Source: Vibrio sp. D404a
Lineage (GTDB): Bacteria > Pseudomonadota > Gammaproteobacteria > Enterobacterales > Vibrionaceae
Assembly: GCF_030248535.1 (NCBI RefSeq)
Contig: NZ_JAHGAJ010000014.1
Coordinates: forward strand, 1-64,000
Length of the DNA stretch: 64,000 nt
Direction: 5' to 3'
Shown: piece after piece, positions 56,872 to 64,000 of the stretch
Layout of the letters: every line of letters begins with the position of its first letter
How positions within the stretch are numbered: position 1 is the stretch's first letter
The notes under the pieces: model-generated
The model's input: the letters and a program-made list of their open reading frames with translations, nothing else
Database searches by the model: none
What the model was told of the DNA's origin: nothing
Made by a program: the position numbers and the translations under genes

Positions 56872-58014
56872 CTAGCCTTCGAACATCTCTACATAGTCCC
56901 CGTAGCCCTCTTCAGCGAGCTTCTCGACCGGAATGAAGCGCATAGCAGCAGAATTCATGCAGTAGCGTAATCCTGTTGGCTTTGGACCATCTTTAAATAC
57001 ATGACCTAGGTGGGAATCACCAAATCGGCTACGCACTTCGGTACGAGGGTAAATCAGTTTGTAGTCCGTTGTCGTGACAATGTAATTATCATTGATAGGC
57101 TGGGTGAAACTAGGCCAACCTGTGCCTGATTTATACTTGTCTTTCGATGAGAAAAGTGGTTCACCGGTGACGATATCCACATAGATACCTTCTTCTTTGT
57201 TATCCCAGTACTCGTTATCAAACGGGCGCTCAGTGGCGTCTTTTTGAGTCACGTTATATTGCAGTGACGTTAGTTTCTGTTTGATCTCAGATTGAGAAGG
57301 CTTAGTGTAAACCTTAACGTTTGCCGCTTGTTTTTGACCATCTAATAGTTGGCGAATGGTTTGTGGGTTTTCTGTACGGTCATCACCAAAGATTTTGTCT
57401 AGGTATTGGTCGCGACCCGAAGCGTAACGGTAGTAGTTATAACGAACTTTGCTCTTCTTGTAGTAGTCTTGGTGGTAGTCTTCCGCAGGCCAAAACTTTT
57501 TAAACTCAATCAGCTCAGTTTTCAGAGGCGCACCAAATAGGTTGGCTTCTTCGATCTCATTCATAAAGCTCTGAGCAATCTCTTTTTGTTCGGCGTTATG
57601 ATAGAAGATCGCTGGACGATATTGCGGGCCACGGTCCACAAATGAGCCTTTATCATCGGTAGGGTCGATATGGCGGAAAAACTGATCAAGCACTTGTTCA
57701 TAGTTGACCACACTCGGGTCGTAAACGACTTTAATCACCTCAATATGTTCGGTTTTTCCCGATGCTACTTGCTTGTAGGTTGGATTCTCTAGCTCGCCCC
57801 CCGAGTAACCCGAGACAACATCAATAACACCATTGAGTTTTTCAAGGTCGGACTCGGTACACCAGAAACACCCCCCAGCTAAAGTCGCCACTTTGGTTTC
57901 ACCAGAGTGCGCTGCTTTATCCATTGTATTGGCTGTGCCTGTTTGGCTAACAAGTAACGAAAGCAGTGGTAGTGTCACCACGAGTGAAACCAATATTTTA
58001 GATAATTTCTTCAT
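56872..58014 (-). CDS. msrAB: Secreted MsrA-MsrB methionine sulfoxide reductase fusion
   Basis: A 380-residue secreted fusion that reduces both S- and R-methionine sulfoxide. Signal sequence ([24 protein letters not shown]) is followed by MsrA with GGCFWCTES (about 48) and MsrB with [10 protein letters not shown] and the catalytic Cys in [11 protein letters not shown]. The zinc CxxC motifs often found in MsrB are missing: the segment [13 protein letters not shown] has none. I chose the ATG at 58014 because GAGG lies 7 bases upstream and it directly begins the signal peptide; in-frame ATGs at 58041 and 58092 do not. Confidence 0.94.
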   Translation of the reverse strand: MKKLSKILVSLVVTLPLLSLLVSQTGTANTMDKAAHSGETKVATLAGGCFWCTESDLEKLNGVIDVVSGYSGGELENPTYKQVASGKTEHIEVIKVVYDPSVVNYEQVLDQFFRHIDPTDDKGSFVDRGPQYRPAIFYHNAEQKEIAQSFMNEIEEANLFGAPLKTELIEFKKFWPAEDYHQDYYKKSKVRYNYYRYASGRDQYLDKIFGDDRTENPQTIRQLLDGQKQAANVKVYTKPSQSEIKQKLTSLQYNVTQKDATERPFDNEYWDNKEEGIYVDIVTGEPLFSSKDKYKSGTGWPSFTQPINDNYIVTTTDYKLIYPRTEVRSRFGDSHLGHVFKDGPKPTGLRYCMNSAAMRFIPVEKLAEEGYGDYVEMFEG

Positions 58015-58232
58015 AGATACCTCATCTTGACGTTTACTCATTCGATGCTGAATGTACGAATAGAGACAGGACTTTGATGAAAAAAATTGCACTATTCACG
58101 AAAAAAATATTATGAAGGTGAAATGGTGTAGTGGTAAAAGCTCAGCTTGCGCTTCAAAACAACCGGTAGTAGGGTGGCTGATACTTTGTTATTGAACCAT
58201 GATGAGTGCTTGCCACTCGATTAAGGAAAAAC

Positions 58233-58631
58233 ATGAAAGCAGAAGTAAAATGGGTAGAAGGCTTTAAGTTTCTAGGTCAATCTCAGTCTGGTCACTCTAT
58301 CGTAATGGATGGCAGCGGTGGCGCCACGGCTCCTAGCCCAATGGAGATGGTGTTGATGGCTGCTGGTGGTTGTAGCTCTGTTGATGTTGTCGATGGCCTC
58401 AAAGAAGCAGGACAAGCCATTACAGGCTGTAATGCGAAGCTTGAGACAGAGCGTCGTGAAACGGCTCCAAAGATCTTCACCGCAATCAATATTCACTTTG
58501 AAGTGTCTGGTGAAAACTTGGATGAAGAGTTAGTTGCAAAGGTTTGTGCTGACTCTTTAGAGAAGTACTGTTCAGTTTGTCTGATGCTAGGCGCGGGTGT
58601 TGAAATGACCCACAGTTGGGAAATCGTCTAA
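58233..58631 (+). CDS. OsmC-family peroxidase-like protein (YhfA type)
   Basis: A 132-residue OsmC/Ohr-fold protein. The two conserved redox cysteines are in MAAGGCSSVDV (about 48) and KYCSVCLML (about 112). OsmC proteins reduce organic peroxides, although the YhfA subgroup is less well characterised. AAGGAAAAAC precedes the ATG at 58233; an upstream start adds nine residues without support. Confidence 0.9.
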   Translation: MKAEVKWVEGFKFLGQSQSGHSIVMDGSGGATAPSPMEMVLMAAGGCSSVDVVDGLKEAGQAITGCNAKLETERRETAPKIFTAINIHFEVSGENLDEELVAKVCADSLEKYCSVCLMLGAGVEMTHSWEIV

Positions 58632-58639
58632 TAACAAGA

Positions 58640-58675
58640 AAGGCCACGTAATTTTCATACGTGGCCTTCATTTTT
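58640..58675 (+). terminator. Terminator of OsmC-family gene
   Basis: A perfect 11-bp stem, AAGGCCACGTA/TACGTGGCCTT with a 7-base loop, is followed by CATTTTT. Confidence 0.85.
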
Positions 58676-58739
58676 AAGTTTTGTATTGTCCGTTAATCAG
58701 AGAGCCTAATCACGTAACAGAAGTGGCTAAGTGGCTTGG

Positions 58740-59813
58740 TTATTTCGCTACTTCTTCAACAATCACTTCTTCAACTTGAACTTCTTCTGTGTACTCAAAG
58801 CCTGGAATTGTTGCTTCAACACGACGGTTCATCGCACGACCTTCAGCAGTGTCATTCGTCGCTACTGGGTTTTCTTCACCTTCACCAGAAGCGGTAATAC
58901 GGCTAGCGTCGATGCCTTGCTCTTCGATGTACGCAGCAACGGCTGCAGCACGTTTCTTAGAGATCATCATGTTGTATTCAGCAGCACCTGTAGAGTCAGT
59001 GTGACCAACGACTTTTACATTCGATTCAGGGTGAGCCTGAAGAACAGCAATCAGAGGACCAAGCGCTGCTTTACCATCTGCTGATAGCTCAGTGCTGTTC
59101 GTCGCGAACATCTCTTGAGAGAAGCTCTCTTTTTGCTCTTTGGTGACAACAACGGTTGTTTTCTCTTCCATCACTACTTCTTCAACGACTGGTTCAGAAG
59201 GAGCTTGAGTTACTGCTGCTGCAGTCGCTGCTGCTGCCGCCGCAGAGGCTGTTGTCGCGCCTGTGCCGAAGTTGTAGCTAACACCAATAGAGAATAGGTT
59301 TGCGTTTAGATCTTGGATGTAGTTGTCATCGAAGTCATCGAAGTATTGATATTCGACACGTACAGCCCAAGCATCAGAGAACTGTTTCTCGACACCCGCA
59401 CCAAGAGATAGGATGAAAGCGTCTTCACCGCCGTGAGAAATGTAAGCTGGACCACCTTTCACAAAGAAGTCAAACTCTTGCTCAACAGGGAAGCGGTACA
59501 TAGGAGTCAGGGAAATGGCAATTAATGGATCGCTGAACGTTGATGCTAATCCTGGTCCGGCTGGGAAACTGGTTTTGTAGTCGCCTAAGAAGTCAGAGCT
59601 TAATTCGACCCCAATACGATCTGTAAAGTTATAACCAGAATAGATACCGGCACCTACTGCATCATCATCACACTCCGTACCGCTAACACAGGCGCTGTCT
59701 AGCCAACCAAGGCCAAGCTTAGCACCGACATAGGTGGTTGCAGCGATAGATGGCGCAGCTGCAAGACCAGAGGTCGCGATAAGTGCACACATAATTTTTG
59801 ACAGTCTTTTCAT
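58740..59813 (-). CDS. OmpA-family outer membrane protein
   Basis: A 357-residue protein: signal peptide MKRLSKIMCALIATSGLAAAPSIA, an N-terminal 8-stranded barrel (about 28-185), an Ala/Glu-rich linker (about 190-225), and a peptidoglycan-binding OmpA domain (about 228-340; VKVVGHTDSTGAAEYN, SKKRAAAVAAYI, GRAMNRRVEATI). It tethers the outer membrane to peptidoglycan. The extracellular loop has a Cys pair (DSACVSGTECDDD). The C-terminus is an unusual acidic tail (EEVQVEEVIVEEVAK). Confidence 0.92.
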   Translation of the reverse strand: MKRLSKIMCALIATSGLAAAPSIAATTYVGAKLGLGWLDSACVSGTECDDDAVGAGIYSGYNFTDRIGVELSSDFLGDYKTSFPAGPGLASTFSDPLIAISLTPMYRFPVEQEFDFFVKGGPAYISHGGEDAFILSLGAGVEKQFSDAWAVRVEYQYFDDFDDNYIQDLNANLFSIGVSYNFGTGATTASAAAAAATAAAVTQAPSEPVVEEVVMEEKTTVVVTKEQKESFSQEMFATNSTELSADGKAALGPLIAVLQAHPESNVKVVGHTDSTGAAEYNMMISKKRAAAVAAYIEEQGIDASRITASGEGEENPVATNDTAEGRAMNRRVEATIPGFEYTEEVQVEEVIVEEVAK

Positions 59814-60136
59814 AATCTTATCCTTGTGATTAATTTTTATTCTTACCTGAATCTGCCATTAATGGGCTATCGACTGTTTTGTAACACACTGCTTTCAGAC
59901 GATAACTGGAGGCGCTGATCCAGTTGGAATCTATCTATATGAGCGGTATTTCTATTGTTAATCCTATTGCACATGAGAGTCAACAAAATTGTTGAAAATT
60001 ATACATTTAACTAATTTTTACTTTTCATTTAATCAATAATTGCCTGCTATATATAAAGCTATAGTTCAAGCTCATGATTTTACAAATTATTTTAGCTAAA
60101 AGAGCAAAAAAACTTGCGCTACTTAATGCTTATAAA
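59814..60136. other. Intergenic region upstream of ompA-like gene
   Basis: This is an AT-rich region with the probable ompA-like promoter. No gene or clear operator was found. Confidence 0.4.
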
Positions 60137-60171
60137 AGAAAAAATCCCGACGTCAAATAATTGACCTCGGG
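60137..60171 (-). terminator. Terminator of phn operon
   Basis: On the minus strand CCCGAGGTCAA/TTGACGTCGGG (one mismatch) with a 4-base loop is followed by ATTTTTTC, about 65 bases past the phnX stop. Confidence 0.85.
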
Positions 60172-60236
60172 AATAGCAAGGAGCCTATTTTTCTTTATCG
60201 CGAAACGTCAAGCAGTCTATAGGAAGACGCTAGATA

Positions 60237-61055
60237 TTATGGACGCTCTCCACGTAAGATACGGGCTTCAATTTGTTCAATCACTGCAGGTAGATCTGAA
60301 ATTGTATCAATTAGATAGTGCGGCTTAGATTCACCCAACTTCTGTTTTGCTTTATCGCGTGCTGCTGCCAGTGTTTCTTGGTCAGCTTGTTGATACTCTT
60401 CAAACGTCAGGCCGGCTTCATTACCTGATAGCAATAAGCCTACTGTCCACATGCCAGCGTTGTGTCCTTCGTCGATACCTGGAGCGGCATCATCGACTTT
60501 AATACATGCTGCAACATTGGTAACACCTAAGTCGATAACGTTTTTTAGTGCCATGAATGGAGCAGGGCGGCCCCCTTGTGGAAGGTCGTCCGTCGCAACA
60601 ACACAATCAGGGTGGTAACCGTAGTCTGCAGCAACTGGAACAAGCACATCCATCACTTGGCGTGGGTAACCTGAACATGAGCCAATTTTTACACCTTGCG
60701 ATTTTAAGTCATTGACCACTTCGATAGCGTTTAAAATTGGCTCGGCGTGGTCAGCGACCTTAGCTTTTTGTAAAGGCATGAATGCCGCGTATATTGCATC
60801 AATATCTTCGGAGTTCATATCTCTACCGAATTGTGCGTTCCAACGAGCCCTAACAGAAGGTAGTTGACCTACCGCTTGGATGTGGTCCCATTTACCCAGA
60901 CCCATAGGCTCACGCGCTTCCTCTAGATCGATATGGAAGTCAAAGCCTTGTTTAAATGCTTCTACGAAGATGCTGGTTGGTGCGAACGAACCGAAGTCTA
61001 CGATAGTGCCAGCCCAGTCAAAAATTACAGCTTGGATTGCGGATGATTTCGTCAT
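60237..61055 (-). CDS. phnX: Phosphonoacetaldehyde hydrolase
   Basis: A 272-residue HAD-family enzyme that cleaves the C-P bond of phosphonoacetaldehyde to acetaldehyde and phosphate. Motifs: nucleophile Asp in [12 protein letters not shown] (about 12), Schiff-base Lys region in [12 protein letters not shown] (about 53), SGYPR, and [19 protein letters not shown] chose the ATG at 61055 (MTKSSAIQ) with AAGGA upstream; the longer frame to 61151 overlaps pbfA. It is third in the phnW-pbfA-phnX cluster. Confidence 0.95.
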   Translation of the reverse strand: MTKSSAIQAVIFDWAGTIVDFGSFAPTSIFVEAFKQGFDFHIDLEEAREPMGLGKWDHIQAVGQLPSVRARWNAQFGRDMNSEDIDAIYAAFMPLQKAKVADHAEPILNAIEVVNDLKSQGVKIGSCSGYPRQVMDVLVPVAADYGYHPDCVVATDDLPQGGRPAPFMALKNVIDLGVTNVAACIKVDDAAPGIDEGHNAGMWTVGLLLSGNEAGLTFEEYQQADQETLAAARDKAKQKLGESKPHYLIDTISDLPAVIEQIEARILRGERP

Positions 61056-61134
61056 GATTTTGTGTCCTTTGTTAGCCTTGAGATGATCATCAAGGCTGTC
61101 GCTAATTTGTTTGTGATGATTGTGTTGAATAAGG

Positions 61135-62541
61135 TTAAATCTGATAACCAAAGTCTTGGCATACTTTGTCTACCGCAGCTTCAAAGATATCTAGGGCTGC
61201 ATTGAGGTCGCTTCGCTCGATAATCAAAGGTGGGCTGAGTTGAGCGACGTTGCCCTGAGAGACTTTGAAGCTCAAACCTTGATTGAGGCATTGATAGAGC
61301 AGAGCTTCTGCTTCGTCATAGGCGCGTGTTTTCGTTATAGGGTCTGTGACCAGTTCAACACCCCATAGCAGACCGATACCACGTACATCACCAATGACTG
61401 GGTATCGTGCTTTCATATCGAGCAAACGTTGTTTCACAAATTCACTGTCGTCTTTCACTTTTTGCAAAAGGTTTTGCTGCTCGATGACCTGCATGGTTGC
61501 AAGCGCCGCCGCACAGCCAATAGGGCTTTTTTCATGTGTATAGTGACCTAGAGAGACTTGGGCTGCTGTGTTGTATTTGTCTTTGGTTACCATGGCAGCA
61601 ATCGGTACCAAGCCACCGCCAAAGCCTTTACCAATACAGAGAATATCTGGCTCGATGTCATAAGCTTGGTGGGTAAACCATTCACCACTGCGCCCCATGC
61701 CGTTAGGGATGTCATCGATGATCAATAATACGTTGTGTTTGTCACAGATCTCTCTGATGCGCTTCCAGTACGCCTTACTTGGCACTTGCACGTCAGTGTT
61801 GCGCACCGCTTCCGCAATAAAGGCACCAATGCCTCCCTCTTTTTCAATCACATACTCAAGGTAATCAGCGTAATGGACGTCAGAGTTTTGGTCGCCGTCG
61901 CGCATTGGGAAAGCACCTCGGTAAGACACAGCTGGTGGAATGCGTTCTACGCCAGCCATAAGTGGTCCCATGCCTTCTCGAAAACAGGCTTCGCCACCAA
62001 CCGAAATAGCATCTAAAGAGGCTCCGTGAAAAGAGTCCCAAAGTGAAACTACTTTAAAGTTGTTGGTCACATGCCTTGCGAGCTTGAGCGCCATACCGAT
62101 GACAGAGGTGCCTCCGGGGGCGAATAACACACGGTTGAGTTCGCCACCACAGATTTGGGCTAGCTTTTCTGCACACTCAATCGCGGTTTCATTAGTAAAG
62201 CGTCGCGGAGAAAACGGCAGTGACGCCATTTGCTCTGTCACTTTCTTGATGACCTCTGGATGGCCGTACCCCAATTGGTGAACATTATTGCCATGGAAGT
62301 CCATGTACTTTTTACCTGTTGCATCCTCAATGTAGATACCTTCAGCATGTTGCAGGGTATCTAAGCAGGGTGTCGACATCGCTTGATGCAGAAATACGTC
62401 GGAATCTCTTTTTAACAAGGCTTGTGTTGCCTCATCATCCAGAGAGGCGTTCCACTCTTGTCGCGCTGGCGTTGTGTTTACATCCCCTTCACTGCGGAAG
62501 TGGGTGTGAGAGAGGCTTTCTTTTGATTCACACTGCATCAT
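61135..62541 (-). CDS. pbfA: PbfA: (R)-1-hydroxy-2-aminoethylphosphonate ammonia-lyase
   Basis: A 468-residue PLP enzyme of the class III aminotransferase fold. In vibrios the gene in this position (between phnW and phnX) has been shown to be PbfA, which converts (R)-1-hydroxy-2-aminoethylphosphonate to phosphonoacetaldehyde and ammonia, letting PhnX act on it. The PLP lysine is in [14 protein letters not shown] and the cofactor Asp in [12 protein letters not shown]. Assignment rests on context and fold; a true aminotransferase cannot be excluded from sequence alone. Its start overlaps the phnW stop (ATGATG/TGA). Confidence 0.88.
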   Translation of the reverse strand: MMQCESKESLSHTHFRSEGDVNTTPARQEWNASLDDEATQALLKRDSDVFLHQAMSTPCLDTLQHAEGIYIEDATGKKYMDFHGNNVHQLGYGHPEVIKKVTEQMASLPFSPRRFTNETAIECAEKLAQICGGELNRVLFAPGGTSVIGMALKLARHVTNNFKVVSLWDSFHGASLDAISVGGEACFREGMGPLMAGVERIPPAVSYRGAFPMRDGDQNSDVHYADYLEYVIEKEGGIGAFIAEAVRNTDVQVPSKAYWKRIREICDKHNVLLIIDDIPNGMGRSGEWFTHQAYDIEPDILCIGKGFGGGLVPIAAMVTKDKYNTAAQVSLGHYTHEKSPIGCAAALATMQVIEQQNLLQKVKDDSEFVKQRLLDMKARYPVIGDVRGIGLLWGVELVTDPITKTRAYDEAEALLYQCLNQGLSFKVSQGNVAQLSPPLIIERSDLNAALDIFEAAVDKVCQDFGYQI

Positions 62542-63644
62542 GCCGTTACTTCCCAGTACTTTGCTTTACTGATCGCACCGATTAGACGCTCAATATCAGC
62601 AGGGTAAACTTCACCTATGTTACCGATGCGGAAGCAGTCAGCGTTTGACACTTTACCCGGATAGATTACGAAGCCTTGCTCTTTAAGGCGCTCATAGAAC
62701 TCTTTGAATTGGTAGTCGCTATGAGTAGGGGAGTAGAAAGAGGTAATGATCGGAGAGTGAAGGTCATCGCTCAATAACGACTCGAAACCCAGAGAACGCA
62801 TTCCCGCAACCAGTGTCTTCTGGTTAGTTGAATAGCGTTGGAATCTCGCTTCGATGCCGCCTTCTTGTTCCAGTTCAAGCAGTGCTTGATAGAAGGCACG
62901 CACAGTATGCGTTGGTGAAGTAAAGCGCCATTTACCGTGGTTGGCTTCCATGCAGTGCCATTGGTCGTAAAGGTCTAAACTCAGAGAGCGAGCTTGTCCC
63001 TTACACTTTTCTAATTCGCTCTGTTTAGCGATAACAAAACCAAAGCCGGGAACGCCTTGAATACACTTATTCGCTGAGCTGATCATAAAGTCGATACCAA
63101 GCTCCGCTATATCCATAGGGATACCACCGAAGCTTGACATGGCATCAAGAATCACGGTTTTGTCGTTCTGCTTAGCGAGTTGCGCGATTTCCTTAATTGG
63201 ATTGAGCATGCCTGTTGTGGTCTCGCAATGAACAATCGCTACGTGAGTAATCGTAGGATCCATCGCCAAAGCCGTTTCCATTTCGTTCAAGTCAGGTTGT
63301 GATGTCTCACCAGGAGAAACGACATGGCATGGAATGTTTAAATATTGAGCAATTTGTGCGATGCGAGCGCCGTAAGCACCGTTATCGACCACAAGCAGCT
63401 TGCTTTCTGTACTGATTACACTGCCAATCGTTGCTTCGACAGACGCTGTCCCGCTGCCTTGCATTAACACACTTGTATAGCCCGCTTGTTGAGTTGCAAG
63501 CTTCACCAGTTTATGACGGATGACCTGTACGATGTCTTTGTTGTACTCATCGTCCCATGTACACCAGTCTTTTAGCATCGCTTGGCGAACTGATTCAGAG
63601 GTAGAAAGAGGACCAGGGGTTAATAGCAAGTATTCATTTTTCAT
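62538..63644 (-). CDS. phnW: 2-Aminoethylphosphonate-pyruvate transaminase
   Basis: A 368-residue PLP enzyme that moves the amino group of 2-aminoethylphosphonate to pyruvate, giving phosphonoacetaldehyde and alanine. Family cues: [19 protein letters not shown] at the start, [25 protein letters not shown], and the PLP lysine in [17 protein letters not shown] chose the ATG at 63644 (MKNEYLLL) with GGA 8 bases upstream. It is the first gene of the operon, divergent from a secreted protein. Confidence 0.96.
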   Translation of the reverse strand: MKNEYLLLTPGPLSTSESVRQAMLKDWCTWDDEYNKDIVQVIRHKLVKLATQQAGYTSVLMQGSGTASVEATIGSVISTESKLLVVDNGAYGARIAQIAQYLNIPCHVVSPGETSQPDLNEMETALAMDPTITHVAIVHCETTTGMLNPIKEIAQLAKQNDKTVILDAMSSFGGIPMDIAELGIDFMISSANKCIQGVPGFGFVIAKQSELEKCKGQARSLSLDLYDQWHCMEANHGKWRFTSPTHTVRAFYQALLELEQEGGIEARFQRYSTNQKTLVAGMRSLGFESLLSDDLHSPIITSFYSPTHSDYQFKEFYERLKEQGFVIYPGKVSNADCFRIGNIGEVYPADIERLIGAISKAKYWEVTA

Positions 63645-63947
63645 TTTGATTTCCATTTGGACTATACCAATATTTGTCGCTACTTTAACAATCGATTTTG
63701 ATGGAGGTAAAGACCCAAAAGGCGAGTTTAATAAAAGCTTCATAAACAAAATGGATGACTATCTCTCTTGTGTGATGGATCTTAAAACTGCCATTTTTTG
63801 TTCATTTAATCGTCATAAAACTCGAATAGGTTAATACTCGTCATCTGGTACATACCAAGTTGGTTTGTACTCACTAATGGAAATGAAAGAATGCCAGCCA
63901 ACATGGGCTGCATTCACAATTGCTATACAGTTCAACCGGAGAACATG
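63645..63947. other. Divergent phn promoter region
   Basis: This intergenic region between phnW and the secreted-protein gene holds the operator-like palindromes at 63846-63870. No gene is recognised in it. Confidence 0.45.
63846..63870. promoter_or_regulatory. Candidate operator of the phn cluster
   Basis: TGGTACATACCA (63846-63857) is a palindrome with TGGTA/TACCA arms. The wider GTACATACC...GGTTTGTAC (63848-63870) forms a second imperfect palindrome. GntR/HutC-type regulators often bind TGGT-N4-ACCA sites. Confidence 0.5.
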
Positions 63948-64000
63948 ATGAAAAACCGTTTTATGAAAGGATCACTAGCTGCACTTGTGTCACTACTGGC
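63948..64000 (+). CDS. Start of a secreted protein, probably a phosphonate ABC transporter binding protein
   Basis: Only the first ~18 residues are visible: MKNRFMKGSLAALVSLLA, a signal peptide. GGAG lies 6 bases before the ATG at 63948; an ATG one codon upstream is also possible. In related vibrios the gene divergent from phnW often encodes the substrate-binding protein of a 2-aminoethylphosphonate ABC transporter, so that is the likely identity (inference). The gene runs off the window. Confidence 0.5.
   Translation, partial: MKNRFMKGSLAALVSLL

Noticed and set aside
58110..58185. tRNA-like GGTGTAGTGGTAAA near the OsmC gene
   Set aside because: The D-arm resemblance is not followed by an anticodon arm or a T arm (no GGTTCRA), so it is not a tRNA.

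Overview
The window looks like a stretch of the second chromosome of a Vibrio, probably near the Harveyi or Splendidus groups. It carries two Qrr quorum-sensing small RNA genes, the AI-2 receptor pair luxP-luxQ, vibrio-type membrane proteins, a Ktr potassium system, and a phnW-pbfA-phnX phosphonate cluster of the kind described in vibrios. Replicon and clade are inferences from gene content. No rRNA, tRNA, insertion sequence, prophage or CRISPR array was seen.

Region 1 (1-7,700) is bounded by two Qrr sRNA genes that point toward each other. The left one (1-103, + strand) is cut by the window edge. The right one (7338-7445, - strand) is complete, with a sigma-54 promoter and LuxO-like boxes. 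Between them lie an XRE/DUF3612 regulator, a divergent protein that resembles only the clasp domain of malate synthase G, a GGDEF diguanylate cyclase, a cold-shock protein, and the codBA cytosine uptake and deamination operon with CRP- and PurR-like sites.

Region 2 (7,700-18,000) is a set of small transport and regulation modules. These are a DUF3302/HlyD membrane pair with a divergent AraC regulator, an FMN-binding PNPOx-like protein divergent from a MocR regulator, a YjeH-type amino-acid exporter followed by Lrp, LysR and LysE genes, and a lipoprotein alpha/beta hydrolase.

Region 3 (18,000-36,200) holds hcp-hcr (nitrosative stress), a long-form GAPDH, an orphan hybrid histidine kinase, small conserved genes (M15 peptidase, YeeX, YceH, GIY-YIG), luxPQ, PilZ, HopJ, a DUF1289 protein and the Hsp70-like YegD. 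LuxPQ senses AI-2 and, through LuxU and LuxO (not in this window), controls transcription of qrr genes such as the two at the left end. The window therefore holds both the input and the output of one signalling circuit.

Region 4 (36,200-53,300) has a porin, an FAH-family protein, a second LysE exporter and a phosphohexomutase. It continues with a complete aa3-type cytochrome c oxidase operon: coxB-coxA-ctaG-coxC, SURF1, a membrane-anchored protein, ctaA and ctaB, with a DUF2909 gene on the opposite strand inside it. After that come an XRE regulator, a DUF3313 lipoprotein, DUF3820, aroG and a small secreted protein.

Region 5 (53,300-64,000) contains an MscS channel, ktrAB, a secreted MsrA-MsrB fusion, an OsmC protein and an OmpA-family protein. 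It ends with the phnW-pbfA-phnX operon for aminoethylphosphonate and its 1-hydroxy derivative, divergent from the start of a secreted protein that is probably the matching transport binding protein.
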